Below, one piece after another: positions 8,533-16,789 of a stretch of DNA of 39,602 nucleotides. Under the pieces are notes generated by a model. The model did not search any database. It was not told the DNA's origin and worked only from the letters and a program-made list of their open reading frames with translations. Source of the DNA: Chloroflexota bacterium. GTDB lineage: Bacteria; Chloroflexota; Chloroflexia; Chloroheliales; Chloroheliaceae. Position 1 is the stretch's first letter. Every line of letters starts with the position of its first letter. The stretch lies in NCBI GenBank assembly GCA_902812345.1, contig CADDZM010000007.1, positions 1 through 39,602 of the forward strand, given 5' to 3'. The position numbers and the translations under genes are program-made.

Positions 8533-9327
8533 ATGTCTGAAACCGGCCCGGGGTCCGCTATTTCCCCCGAGAAAACTTTTGTTGTTAGAAATTTGCAGGT
8601 AAAAATCTTTGCCGACCGGGCTGCGCTTGGCCGGGCCGCTGCTTTTCAGGCCGCCGCCGCTTTGAAAGAAGCCGTCCGGGAAAAAGGAACCGCCCGGGCA
8701 ATTTTCGCGGCTGCGCCTTCCCAGAACGAACTCCTGGCTGGTTTGAGCGAAGACAGTTCGGTGGACTGGCAAAAGGTAATCGCTTTTCACCTGGACGAAT
8801 ACCTGGGCCTGCCGGGGGATGCGCCCCAATCCTTCCAGACCTATCTGAAGGAGCATCTTTTCGACCGCGCGCGGCCCCGCCAGGTGAATTTTTTGCAGGG
8901 CGCCACCGCCGACCCGGCTGCTGAAACCGCCCGCTACGGTAATTTGCTGGCCGAGGCCGGGCTTGCCCTGGCCTGCATCGGTATCGGCGAAAACGGCCAC
9001 ATCGCCTTTAATGACCCGCCTTTCGCCGACTTTAATGACCCCCAAAAGGTCCGGGTTGTAGACCTTGACGAAGTTTCACGCGTGCAGCAGGTCCACGACG
9101 GCTGCTTTCCCTCTTTGGAAAGCGTGCCAAAACAGGCCTTAACCGTAACTATCCCGGCGATACTCGCAGCCCGGACGATTGTTTGCGTGGTGCCAGGCCC
9201 GACCAAAGCCCGGGCGGTCTACGACAGCCTGACCGGGCCTATAACGCCGCTTTGCCCGGCCTCGATTTTGCGCGAACACCCGGCGGCTCAGCTTTTTATT
9301 GACCGGGATTCCGCCTCGCTTCTGTGA
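8533..9327 (+). CDS. nagB: glucosamine-6-phosphate deaminase (NagB family)
   Basis: A 264-residue cytoplasmic enzyme of the NagB/6-phosphogluconolactonase fold. It is predicted to convert glucosamine-6-phosphate to fructose-6-phosphate and ammonia. Motifs: FHLDEYLGL (residues 85-93, substrate/base Asp), GIGENGHIAFNDP with the active-site His, and the TIPAILAA stretch near the end. The E. coli enzyme has Asp two residues before that His, where this one has Asn; such GENGH forms occur in a NagB-like subfamily, so it may be a divergent paralogue. The ATG at 8533 is preceded by AAAAGGAGA. It is transcribed away from the ROK regulator and is the catabolic end point of the locus. Confidence 0.88.
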   Translation: MSETGPGSAISPEKTFVVRNLQVKIFADRAALGRAAAFQAAAALKEAVREKGTARAIFAAAPSQNELLAGLSEDSSVDWQKVIAFHLDEYLGLPGDAPQSFQTYLKEHLFDRARPRQVNFLQGATADPAAETARYGNLLAEAGLALACIGIGENGHIAFNDPPFADFNDPQKVRVVDLDEVSRVQQVHDGCFPSLESVPKQALTVTIPAILAARTIVCVVPGPTKARAVYDSLTGPITPLCPASILREHPAAQLFIDRDSASLL

Positions 9328-9411
9328 ATACAAGGTTTGGGGTTGGCTCCTCGTTTTATGTTCAACTTTTAAGGTTCAACGCTTAATTTTACCGTTTCGA
9401 TGGGCCCCTTG

Positions 9412-9437
9412 TTGACATATCTAATTTACTGTATAAT
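9412..9437 (+). promoter_or_regulatory. promoter-like pair before the HisC-like gene
   Basis: TTGACA (9412-9417) and TATAAT (9432-9437) are both perfect consensus, but the spacer is only 14 bases. An alternative -10, TAATAA (9434-9439), gives 16. Transcription from here would produce a leader of about 250 bases before the HisC-like start codon. Confidence 0.5.
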
Positions 9438-9444
9438 AAGGTAG

Positions 9445-9475
9445 GCGGCCAGGTGGAGCAGACCAGGCCGCTTTT
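9445..9475 (+). terminator. GC-rich hairpin followed by TTTT at the 5' end of the leader
   Basis: GCGGCC (9445-9450) and GGT (9452-9454) pair with ACC (9462-9464) and GGCCGC (9466-9471), with one A-A mismatch and a seven-base loop, then TTTT. It begins almost at the predicted transcription start. It could be a 5' stabiliser, an early attenuator, or the terminator of something reading in from nagB. Confidence 0.4.
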
Positions 9476-9505
9476 AAAAATTTGCAGGTCGGACCAGAGG
9501 CAGGC

Positions 9506-9631
9506 ATGCCCTCCGGGAATACGCATAAAGGGTTCCTGATAACAAGTTCCCGTCCCGGCCTGAGAGTTGAAAATGCTAAAACAGAGCACGATAGCTGTAA
9601 GGCCGGGAGAACTTTCTTTGACGGAAAGTAA
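9506..9631 (+). CDS. possible 41-residue leader peptide
   Basis: A short ATG frame inside the structured leader, preceded by AGAGG (9496-9500) five bases upstream. It ends at TAA 9629-9631, about 66 bases before the HisC-like start. The peptide starts MPSGNTHKGF and has no recognised family. The coding stretch overlaps a 7-bp long-range stem (9554-9560 with 9601-9607) and a 6-bp hairpin (9611-9616/9624-9629), so translation could influence folding, as in attenuators. There is no run of His codons that would suggest classical his attenuation. It could equally be chance. Confidence 0.25.
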   Translation: MPSGNTHKGFLITSSRPGLRVENAKTEHDSCKAGRTFFDGK

Positions 9632-9697
9632 AAGAGGAAATAACCCGGTTCAGTCCTATCCAGGTATCACGAGTAAGCAGAGGAGTTAGTCGAAACA

Positions 9698-10804
9698 TTG
9701 GCTTTCGACACGGACATAGAAGCACTGGTAAGGCCCGAAGTACTGGGATTAGAAAGCCATCTGCCGGGAGACCCGTTAAATGTAGCCAGCCGGAGACTGG
9801 GTTTAGAACCCGATGAGATTAGCAAGCTGGATGCTAACGAGAATCCCTATGGTTGTTCGGTGCGGGTGCAAGAATTATTAGCGAGCTTTGACCAATACCA
9901 CCTTAACCCTGATTCGTTTCAAACCGGCTTGCGGATGCGGTTGGAAAATTATACCGGCGTCAAGCACGAACGAATCTTACTGGCTAACGGTGTAAGCGAA
10001 CTAATTGACCTGATGATGCGGGTTTTTGTCAGGCCGGGCGATGAAATTATTATCTGCCCGCCGACCGTTCACTATTACCGGATGTTGGCCGGCCTCGCCG
10101 GAGCCAATGTGGTAGAAGTGCCCCGCCACCCTGATTCGTTCCAATTGCAGCTTGATAAAGTGTTGCAGGCTGTCAATGAACGCACTAAACTTATCCTTTT
10201 CGGTTCGCCTAACAATCCTACTGGGAACACCACGTCGCCGGCTGATCTGGTTAAACTCCTGAAAAGCCGCGCCATCGTAATCGTAGACGAAAGTTTCTAC
10301 GAATTTGCAGGAATTACCGCCGCCGGATTGGTGGCGGAGTTCGATAATTTAGTTGTACTGCGTAGTTTCAGCCATTGGGCCGGACTGGCCGGTTTTAGAA
10401 TCGGCTATGGCCTCTTTCCACAGGAGATTTACAAGCACCTGTGGAAGGTCAGGCCAATTTTCAACCTGAATACCGCTCAAATCCTGGCGGCGGAAGCAGC
10501 CCTGGATGACCAGCGACACTACGCAAGCGCCCTCAGTTGGCTTAAAAGCGAACGCGGGCGGCTTTACCGGCAACTAAGAAAACTTAATTTTCTGCAACCC
10601 TATCCCTCCCAGGCCAACTTTCTTCTCTGCCAAGTCGTGCGGGGCAACGCCTTTGCCGTTAAAAAACGGCTCGAGCGTTCGGGTATTCTTGTCAAACACC
10701 TGAACAGCGCCGAGTTGCCCAATCACCTGCGAATTTCGGTCGGTCGTCCCGAAGACACCGACCGGCTGATGCGGAGTCTGCTCGCTATGGCGGAGGATAT
10801 TTAG
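9698..10804 (+). CDS. HisC-like fold-type I aminotransferase lacking the PLP lysine
   Basis: A 368-residue homologue of histidinol-phosphate aminotransferase (and of CobD). Family landmarks are present: DANENPYG (45-52), PPTVHYY, SPNNPTGN (170-177), a VVDE-type DESFYEF (Asp197), LAGFRIGYG with Arg234, and a C-terminal RISVGRP. The strictly conserved Schiff-base lysine in the TLSKAF motif is His226 here (codon CAT at 10373-10375, SFSHWAG), and the DEAY tyrosine is Phe200. Normal PLP transamination is therefore unlikely. A Lys-to-His change at the same place is known in the dehydratase ColD, a DegT-family member of the same fold. The start is TTG at 9698, the only start in frame after GAGGAG. 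No other his gene is nearby. Confidence 0.85.
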   Translation: MAFDTDIEALVRPEVLGLESHLPGDPLNVASRRLGLEPDEISKLDANENPYGCSVRVQELLASFDQYHLNPDSFQTGLRMRLENYTGVKHERILLANGVSELIDLMMRVFVRPGDEIIICPPTVHYYRMLAGLAGANVVEVPRHPDSFQLQLDKVLQAVNERTKLILFGSPNNPTGNTTSPADLVKLLKSRAIVIVDESFYEFAGITAAGLVAEFDNLVVLRSFSHWAGLAGFRIGYGLFPQEIYKHLWKVRPIFNLNTAQILAAEAALDDQRHYASALSWLKSERGRLYRQLRKLNFLQPYPSQANFLLCQVVRGNAFAVKKRLERSGILVKHLNSAELPNHLRISVGRPEDTDRLMRSLLAMAEDI

Positions 10805-10836
10805 TTTTTGACCCTTGCCCCACGAAAAAATAATAG

Positions 10837-10906
10837 CTTTCCGGGTGCCGGTTCCACCCTACCCGCGCACGCCATGCGCGGGTGGCTTGCGGCCCACCCG
10901 GAAAGC
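10837..10906. repeat. nested inverted repeat between convergent genes
   Basis: The outer arms GCTTTCCGGGTG (10837-10848) and 10895-10906 are perfectly complementary over 12 bases. Inside them ACCCGCGCA (10861-10869) and TGCGCGGGT (10875-10883) form a perfect 9-bp hairpin. The element lies between the HisC-like gene (+) and rph (-). It may be a bidirectional terminator without T-tract, or a REP/MITE-like element. I saw no second copy in the window. Confidence 0.7.
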
Positions 10907-10915
10907 CAGGCGCTT

Positions 10916-11689
10916 TTAGCTGCCCGTACCCAACGCACTCGCCAGGGCGGCTTTTTGCAACCTGAAAAGTTCCTCCAGCCCCATTCCCGCCAGGTCCAAC
11001 AATTGGTTCATCTGCTCGCGCGAAAAGGGTGCGCCTTCAGCGGTGCCCTGGACCTCAATCAATTGTTCGTTTTCCAGCGCGACAACATTGAAATCAACGT
11101 CCGCCCGGCTGTCCTCGCTGTAGTCGAGGTCGAGCAAGGGCTGACCCCCAATCAGGCCAACACTGATGGCCGCCACCTGGGCCCGCAAGGGCGAACGCAA
11201 GACCAGCTTTTTGGTCTGCAACTTGTGGCAGGCCAGCGCCAGGGCCACGTAACCGCCGGTAATCGAGGCGGTGCGCGTGCCACCATCGGCCTGGAGGACA
11301 TCACAATCAACGATAATTTGGCGCTCGCCCAGGCGGGCGAAATCCATAATGCCTCGCAAACTCCGGCCAATCAGCCGTTGAATTTCGTGAGTTCGCCCGC
11401 CAATCTTACCCGCCGACACTTCGCGACCGGAACGAGTATGGGTGGAGCGCGGCAGCATGCCGTACTCCGCCGTTACCCAGCCCAGACCCTTACCCGCCCG
11501 GAAAGATGGAACTTTTTCGTCAACGCTGGCGGTGCAAAGGACGCGCGTCTTGCCAAATTCCACCAGCACCGACCCTTCCGCCCACTCGGTATAGTTGGGC
11601 GTCAGGCGGACCTCACGCATCTGGCCGGGCAATCGCTCGCCGGCGCGGCCGCCTTTATTCTTCGGACTACCATAATTTGTGTTAGCCAC
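10916..11689 (-). CDS. rph: ribonuclease PH
   Basis: A 257-residue phosphorolytic 3'-5' exoribonuclease that trims tRNA precursors, acting as a hexameric ring. Family stretches are clear: [55 protein letters not shown] (the phosphate-binding region) and [18 protein letters not shown] place the start at GTG 11689, with AAAGG about ten bases upstream, which gives the usual family length. A longer frame to 11833 adds a polar extension not seen in the family. It converges on the HisC-like gene across the inverted repeat and is divergent from the NYN protein. Confidence 0.95.
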   Translation of the reverse strand: MANTNYGSPKNKGGRAGERLPGQMREVRLTPNYTEWAEGSVLVEFGKTRVLCTASVDEKVPSFRAGKGLGWVTAEYGMLPRSTHTRSGREVSAGKIGGRTHEIQRLIGRSLRGIMDFARLGERQIIVDCDVLQADGGTRTASITGGYVALALACHKLQTKKLVLRSPLRAQVAAISVGLIGGQPLLDLDYSEDSRADVDFNVVALENEQLIEVQGTAEGAPFSREQMNQLLDLAGMGLEELFRLQKAALASALGTGS

Positions 11690-11948
11690 TGGATTGCTAC
11701 CTTTCTCCCTTTGAACCGGATAACCGCTAAAGGCTCCGGGTTTCGACTTACTCGCCTCGTGCCTGGCTTGAAAATTTATACGATTACAGTACCGAGCCAG
11801 CGCAGTATAGGCCAGTTCAAGGGAATGGGTCAATTCTGGGGCTTTCGGCCCGCCCCATCAGCCGCCTGGAGGCCGGTCCCTATTATCGGACCTCGCCCGG
11901 CTCTACCAGGACGGTTCAAGGCGACTTTTTGAAAGGATTTTTTATAAC

Positions 11949-14900
11949 ATGGCAGCTTATCAATATAACCCATACCCGGTAAACAACCGCAACACTAATA
12001 ATGAGCAGGACCAGGTCGCAATTTTTATTGACTGGGATAACCTGGTTATCAGTAACTACGCCGACCGGGGCAGTAACCGCCCTGACCTGGAAGTACTTAT
12101 CCGCCGCGCCCAACAGTACGGCACTATCGTAATTGCTCGCGCTTACGCCGAATGGAACGTTACCGCCGACCGCCTGGAAGTCTACAAGGCCGGTATCGAG
12201 CCGATTTACGCCCCGGTCTTTCACGCCGACCGCGATTTGTCCGGCCAGACCACCCGCGGCAAATCCCTGGCGGACCCGGTAATGGTTACCGACTGCATTG
12301 ACTTTTTACACCTTCTGCCTCAAATCGGCACTTATGTCCTCGTAACCGGCGACAAAGATATGGTCCCGGTGGTCCGGTTGGCTCGTTTGCGCGGCCGCCG
12401 GGTGGTTATCATCGGACCTGACTACGTGGCAAACGTTTTACAGCAGGTCTCGGATGAATTTACTCCGTACCGCTACCTGTTGGCCCAGGTGCAGGCAGTC
12501 GCCGACCCGTATGCTCCTTACTACCAGCACCCGACCGGCCAGATTCCAGCGCAACCGGCCCAACCGGCCCAGGTCCAGCCAGCGCAGACCGGCACCGACC
12601 GGCGCGGACGCCGCCTGACCGGCAACCGCCGCAACCAGGCAAGCTATACGCCGCCGACTCCGCAGCCTTACGCCCGAATTACACCGCCGCCGCCGAACGC
12701 TCAAACCGCCGCGCCGCAGCATGGTTATTACGGCCAGCCCGGCCAGGTTCCGCCGGGTTACCCCCATCCGGACCTTTACCAGCAACCGCAAGCCGCCCAG
12801 CCCCCTTACACCTATCCACAGGCTACCGGTTACCAGCCCGTACCGGCGCAAGCCCCCGTCGCAGCCCAGGCTCAGCAGATAGTGACTCCCACCCCGCAAG
12901 CGGCCCAGGTCTTCACCAGCCTGGCGGCTGCCGCCCAACCTGCCTACCAACCGCCTGCCGCCAGCCCGGTCCAGACCGTCCCGGTGACGCCGGTCGCTCC
13001 CGCGGCCAGTCCGGCAGTTGAAACAGCCAGTGGCGATACTTCCGGCCAGACCCAGAACGGTAAGGCCGGGACCAGCGACTTTAGCGAGGTTAAAGAAGTC
13101 ATCCAGGCTATCCTGGCCCAGCGCGTCACCAGCGGGCGCAACCAGATGCGGGCCCGCGACCTCAAAGAAGAATTGCTGCGCCGTATCCCGAACTTTAGCG
13201 AACGGCGTTACGGTTTCTCCAAGTTCAAGGCGCTGTTAAACGCAGCCGAGGCTGCCGGTGTTTTGCAAATTGACCAGTCCGGCCATATTTTGTGGGTATC
13301 CGCACCGGGTACGCCCAAGATGCAATTCGGGGCCGGGACGACTGGCGCGGAAGACACCGCCCAGGCTGCCGATAACGACTTTGAGGAAGAAAGTGAAGAT
13401 GAGGCTACCAACCCGGCTGCCGAAGCCGAGTTGGTAGCCCCGAGCGGTGAGGCGGCGGTAGCGGCTCCTCACGCTTTGGCAACGACCGGAGAGGCAGCGA
13501 CTATCGAGCCCCAGGAGGCAACCTATGCCGGGCCGGTGGGAGCGGAAGCGCCGGAAACGACTATGCCGGAACCCGCTACCGAGGTAATTGTCCCCGAAGA
13601 GCGGACTACTTCCCTGGCAGGCAGCGCGACCCCGGAAGAAACGCCGGTTCGGGCCGAGCTAAACCGGAATGAGAGCGTTCTTGGACCGCGCCCGGCCCAG
13701 TTGAACCAGCCCTTCTACCAGGATGTCATCGTTTTGATTGACCACCTGCGAACCCGCAATCGCTGGCTGGGTTACGAACTGCTGCTTTCCAACGTGCGCG
13801 ACTTACTCAGCAGCGAGATGCCGGAGAGCGAGGCCAAAATACAGGCCGGTAACATTCTTAGCCGGTTACTCAGCGACGGTATCATCAAGATGGCGATTGA
13901 GGTCCATTCGCGGGGCGCTCGCAAGATGACGGTCAAGGTTGCTCACCTGCAGGATGAAAATCCGGTGGTGCGCTACGCCCTGGAAAGCCACAAGCTGCAA
14001 TCTGCAGCCCAGGCCGCCGGGCCGGAAGCGGCTAAGGAGGCCGAACCACAGCAGTCTGCGGCCAGCGTTGAAGGCCAGACCCAGTTGCAGGAGGTCGGTC
14101 AGGAAGCCGCCACCGAGGGGGGCCAGTCTGCCGGTGTAGACCACGGTGAAGGTATGTCGGAGCCGTGGGGCGGTTATTACACTCAGCAGGCTCACCCGGC
14201 AGAAGCCGAAGCGACCGAAGCCCCTGTGGTTGAGGCCGGTGGCGAAGCCGGTGAACTCGGCCAGGAAGCGGCCCCGGTAACCCCTGAGGAAATGCCCCGG
14301 GACGCTGCCGCCGAGCAGCCTACCGAACAATCTGAAGGCGAAAGGTCCCGGGGCCAGGGCGGCGAAAACGCTGAACTGACCGGCCAGGTCGTCGAAGCCC
14401 CGGTTATCGAAGAACCGGGCGCGGTGGGTGACACGGGCGCGCATGTCCAGGGTGAGCCGGAAACTGCTCCCCAGGGCGAGGAAGCCGCCCCTGCCGGTGG
14501 TTACATCAATACCGCCGAAATGTCACAGGGCGAGGCTCCTGTCTCTGAAGGCGGCTACTTTGCCGCCGGCGCTGACCAGCCTGAAGGCCACTCTGATAGC
14601 GGCCAGCAGTTTCAACCTGAAGGTGAGCAGCAGCCCCAGGGTGAAAGCTCTTTTGACGAGGTTCCTTCTTACGGTGACCAGCCCCAGGGTCAATTGCAGG
14701 ACGACCAGTCGCAGAGCCAGCCTGAGAATTACCGGGTAGAAACCCAGGACGGCTACAACCAGCCTGAGGGGGTTGCGGCTGATCCCGACCAGGATGGCAA
14801 GCAAGTTCCCGCCGAGGTTCTCCAGCAACCGGTCGTGGAACTGGATGGTGATGAAGCGGAAGATGGCGAGGAGGTTGAGGAGGACACCGAAGGTGATACC

Positions 14901-15071
14901 CAGGCTCCCAAACCGGTCCGCCGCCCGCGCCGCCGCCGCGCTCCGCGAGTTATCGCCACGCCGGAAGGCGACCAGTCCCAGGGCCAGGGCGAAAGCATGG
15001 GCCAACCCGTCGAAAGACGCGCTCCGCTCAGCCGCCACACCCGCCCGCACCGGAGGCCTCGCAATCGCTAG
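11949..15071 (+). CDS. NYN domain/OST-HTH (LOTUS) protein with long disordered regions
   Basis: A 1040-residue protein. Residues 22-180 are a NYN (LabA/DUF88, PIN-like) nuclease domain with the acidic set Asp28/Asp30 (FIDWDN), Asp109/Asp115 and Asp135/Asp137 (VTGDKDM). Residues 185-375 are a Pro/Gln/Ala/Tyr-rich linker. Residues about 378-453 are an OST-HTH/LOTUS winged helix (RARDLKEELL, YGFSKFKALLNAAE). After a Glu/Ala linker comes a second winged-helix-like segment (585-680). Then about 300 residues of acidic Gln/Gly/Glu-rich repeats follow, and a basic Arg-rich tail (PVRRPRRRRAPR). The ATG at 11949 follows GAAAGGA. The NYN+LOTUS pairing is known in the animal RNase MARF1 and in bacteria; RNA cleavage is inferred. 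Confidence 0.88.
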   Translation: MAAYQYNPYPVNNRNTNNEQDQVAIFIDWDNLVISNYADRGSNRPDLEVLIRRAQQYGTIVIARAYAEWNVTADRLEVYKAGIEPIYAPVFHADRDLSGQTTRGKSLADPVMVTDCIDFLHLLPQIGTYVLVTGDKDMVPVVRLARLRGRRVVIIGPDYVANVLQQVSDEFTPYRYLLAQVQAVADPYAPYYQHPTGQIPAQPAQPAQVQPAQTGTDRRGRRLTGNRRNQASYTPPTPQPYARITPPPPNAQTAAPQHGYYGQPGQVPPGYPHPDLYQQPQAAQPPYTYPQATGYQPVPAQAPVAAQAQQIVTPTPQAAQVFTSLAAAAQPAYQPPAASPVQTVPVTPVAPAASPAVETASGDTSGQTQNGKAGTSDFSEVKEVIQAILAQRVTSGRNQMRARDLKEELLRRIPNFSERRYGFSKFKALLNAAEAAGVLQIDQSGHILWVSAPGTPKMQFGAGTTGAEDTAQAADNDFEEESEDEATNPAAEAELVAPSGEAAVAAPHALATTGEAATIEPQEATYAGPVGAEAPETTMPEPATEVIVPEERTTSLAGSATPEETPVRAELNRNESVLGPRPAQLNQPFYQDVIVLIDHLRTRNRWLGYELLLSNVRDLLSSEMPESEAKIQAGNILSRLLSDGIIKMAIEVHSRGARKMTVKVAHLQDENPVVRYALESHKLQSAAQAAGPEAAKEAEPQQSAASVEGQTQLQEVGQEAATEGGQSAGVDHGEGMSEPWGGYYTQQAHPAEAEATEAPVVEAGGEAGELGQEAAPVTPEEMPRDAAAEQPTEQSEGERSRGQGGENAELTGQVVEAPVIEEPGAVGDTGAHVQGEPETAPQGEEAAPAGGYINTAEMSQGEAPVSEGGYFAAGADQPEGHSDSGQQFQPEGEQQPQGESSFDEVPSYGDQPQGQLQDDQSQSQPENYRVETQDGYNQPEGVAADPDQDGKQVPAEVLQQPVVELDGDEAEDGEEVEEDTEGDTQAPKPVRRPRRRRAPRVIATPEGDQSQGQGESMGQPVERRAPLSRHTRPHRRPRNR

Positions 15072-15089
15072 ACCGGACTAACTCAATTA

Positions 15090-15127
15090 AACAAAAACAC
15101 CTGCTGGAAACGGCGGGTATTTTTGTT
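15090..15127 (+). terminator. intrinsic terminator after the NYN gene
   Basis: AACAAAAA (15090-15097) pairs with TTTTTGTT (15120-15127) around an inner CACCTGC/GGCGGGT stem, ending in a T-rich tail. It lies 18 bases after the stop codon. Confidence 0.8.
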
Positions 15128-15240
15128 TTCATAAAAAACAATCAAATAAATTGTATTCTATCTACCCGAACCTGGTATTAGGCAATGTGACCTATTTCAC
15201 AATGTAACTCCAAACATTGGTACAAAATGCCAAATAAAAT

Positions 15241-15269
15241 TTGACCGCATTTACTATTTGCCTTATAAT
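15241..15269 (+). promoter_or_regulatory. sigma-70-type promoter of the lat-arginase operon
   Basis: TTGACC (15241-15246), a 17-base spacer and TATAAT (15264-15269). The leader to the lat ATG is about 170 bases and contains a perfect 7-bp hairpin, CCCGGTA (15343-15349) with 15360-15366, followed by an A/T-rich stretch. This could be an attenuator. The rest of the 15128-15448 gap shows nothing else. Confidence 0.7.
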
Positions 15270-15448
15270 AATAGCCAGATAAAAATTCGTCAGAGAGCGT
15301 TTTAAAGGGAAATTATCATACCACAGGTCTGTATCTAGGCCGCCCGGTAAACTTAATAATACCGGGAAAATTTTAAACTCAGATTCTAATTTTTATTACC
15401 AGCTTATTTGCCGCCGCTTGGCCGCTACAAAGGAAAGGAGCTTATATT

Positions 15449-16789
15449 ATGACTACCTCTTTTACCCTCAATACGGGAAAAATTCGCCCGGAGGCTGTCC
15501 TTTCAAGCTTAGGCCAACACATGCTGGTGGATGGCTATTCGTTCGTCTACGACCACAAGGCCAGCCAGGGTTCGTGGTTAGTGGACGCTGTAACCGGCAA
15601 GCGTTTTCTGGATTTGTTTAGCTTCTTTGCCTCGGCCCCTGTCGGCTACAACCACCCGGCAATGCGCGACCCGGCCTTCCGCGAGAAAATGGCCGATATT
15701 GCGACCATAAACCCCTCCAACAGCGAAGTTTATACCGTTGAAATGGCCGAATTTGTCGATACCTTCGCCCGGTTGGCTGCCCCGGCCGATATGCGGCACT
15801 ATTTCTTTATCGCCGGGGGAGCGCCCGCTGTCGAGAACGCCCTGAAGGCCGCCTTTGATTGGAAGGTGCGTAAGAACTTTGCTAAGGGCTGCACCCGCGA
15901 GGTTGGCAGCAAGGTTATCCACTTCAAGGAAGCCTTTCACGGGCGGTTGGGTTACACTATTTCACTGACCAACACCGCCGACCCGCGCAAGTATATGTAT
16001 TTCCCGCGCTTTGACTGGCCGCGCATTGACAACCCTAAACTGCGCTTCCCTCTCACGCCTGAAACGCTGGTCGAGGTCGAACAGGCCGAACGCCGCGCGG
16101 TCGCCCAGATAGAGGCGGCTTTCCGGGAAAACCGGGACGAGATTGCCGCGATAATTATCGAGCCGGTCCAGGCCGAAGGCGGCGAGAACCATTTCAGGCC
16201 CGAATTCTTTAAAGAATTGCGCCGCCTGGCCGACGAAAACGAAGCTCTTCTTATATTCGATGAAGTTCAGACCGGCGCTGGCATATCGGGCACCTTCTGG
16301 GCCGGGGAGCAGACCGGCGTGAAACCCGATATAATTGTTTTTGGCAAAAAGCTGCAAGTTTGCGGCATTATTGCCGGACCGCGCATTAACGAAGTCGAGC
16401 GGCATGTCTTTGTGGAGCCGAGCCGGATTAACTCGACCTGGGGTGGTAACCTGGTTGACATGGTGCGGGCAACTCGCTATCTTGAAATTATTCACGACGA
16501 AAAGCTGGTCGAAAACGCCGCCACTCAGGGTAAATTTTTGCTGGAAGGTCTGGCCTCGCTACCCGGTCATGGCCTGCAATTTGATAACCTGCGCGGCAAA
16601 GGTCTGCTGATTGCCTTTGATTTGCCGACCGTCGCGCGCCGCCAGGAAGTTTTGCAAAAAGCCCTGGAAAATGAAATGCTGTTGTTGCCCTGCGGCCATC
16701 GTTCGATCCGGCTGCGGCCTCATCTTGATTTAAGCCGGTCGGTCGCCGAAGAAGCCCTGGCTCGGCTGGAGAAAGTTTTATGCGAGTAA
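15449..16789 (+). CDS. lat: L-lysine 6-transaminase
   Basis: A 446-residue class III PLP aminotransferase. It moves the epsilon-amino group of lysine to 2-oxoglutarate, giving alpha-aminoadipate semialdehyde (piperideine carboxylate) and glutamate. The N-terminal stretch with SFFASAPVGYNHPA, the DEVQTGAGISGTFWAGEQ motif and FGKKLQVCG are hallmarks of the LAT subgroup. The PLP lysine is residue 300 and the subgroup's switch glutamate is 243, matching the numbering known for the Mycobacterium tuberculosis enzyme. The ATG at 15449 has GGAAAGGAG nine bases before it. Its last ten bases overlap the arginase start, so the two are translationally coupled. Confidence 0.93.
   Translation: MTTSFTLNTGKIRPEAVLSSLGQHMLVDGYSFVYDHKASQGSWLVDAVTGKRFLDLFSFFASAPVGYNHPAMRDPAFREKMADIATINPSNSEVYTVEMAEFVDTFARLAAPADMRHYFFIAGGAPAVENALKAAFDWKVRKNFAKGCTREVGSKVIHFKEAFHGRLGYTISLTNTADPRKYMYFPRFDWPRIDNPKLRFPLTPETLVEVEQAERRAVAQIEAAFRENRDEIAAIIIEPVQAEGGENHFRPEFFKELRRLADENEALLIFDEVQTGAGISGTFWAGEQTGVKPDIIVFGKKLQVCGIIAGPRINEVERHVFVEPSRINSTWGGNLVDMVRATRYLEIIHDEKLVENAATQGKFLLEGLASLPGHGLQFDNLRGKGLLIAFDLPTVARRQEVLQKALENEMLLLPCGHRSIRLRPHLDLSRSVAEEALARLEKVLCE

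Noticed and set aside
9438-9697. T-box or TPP riboswitch before the HisC-like gene (CTGAGAG is present)
   Set aside because: No T-box GGTGGNACC sequence and no second TPP box; the match is too short.
10808-11932. 374-codon plus-strand frame
   Set aside because: Antisense of rph, which carries clear RNase PH motifs; the frame has no family resemblance and runs through the inverted repeat.
14523-15050. 175-codon minus-strand frame and other frames opposite the NYN gene
   Set aside because: Arise from the low-complexity codon pattern of the disordered region of the NYN protein.
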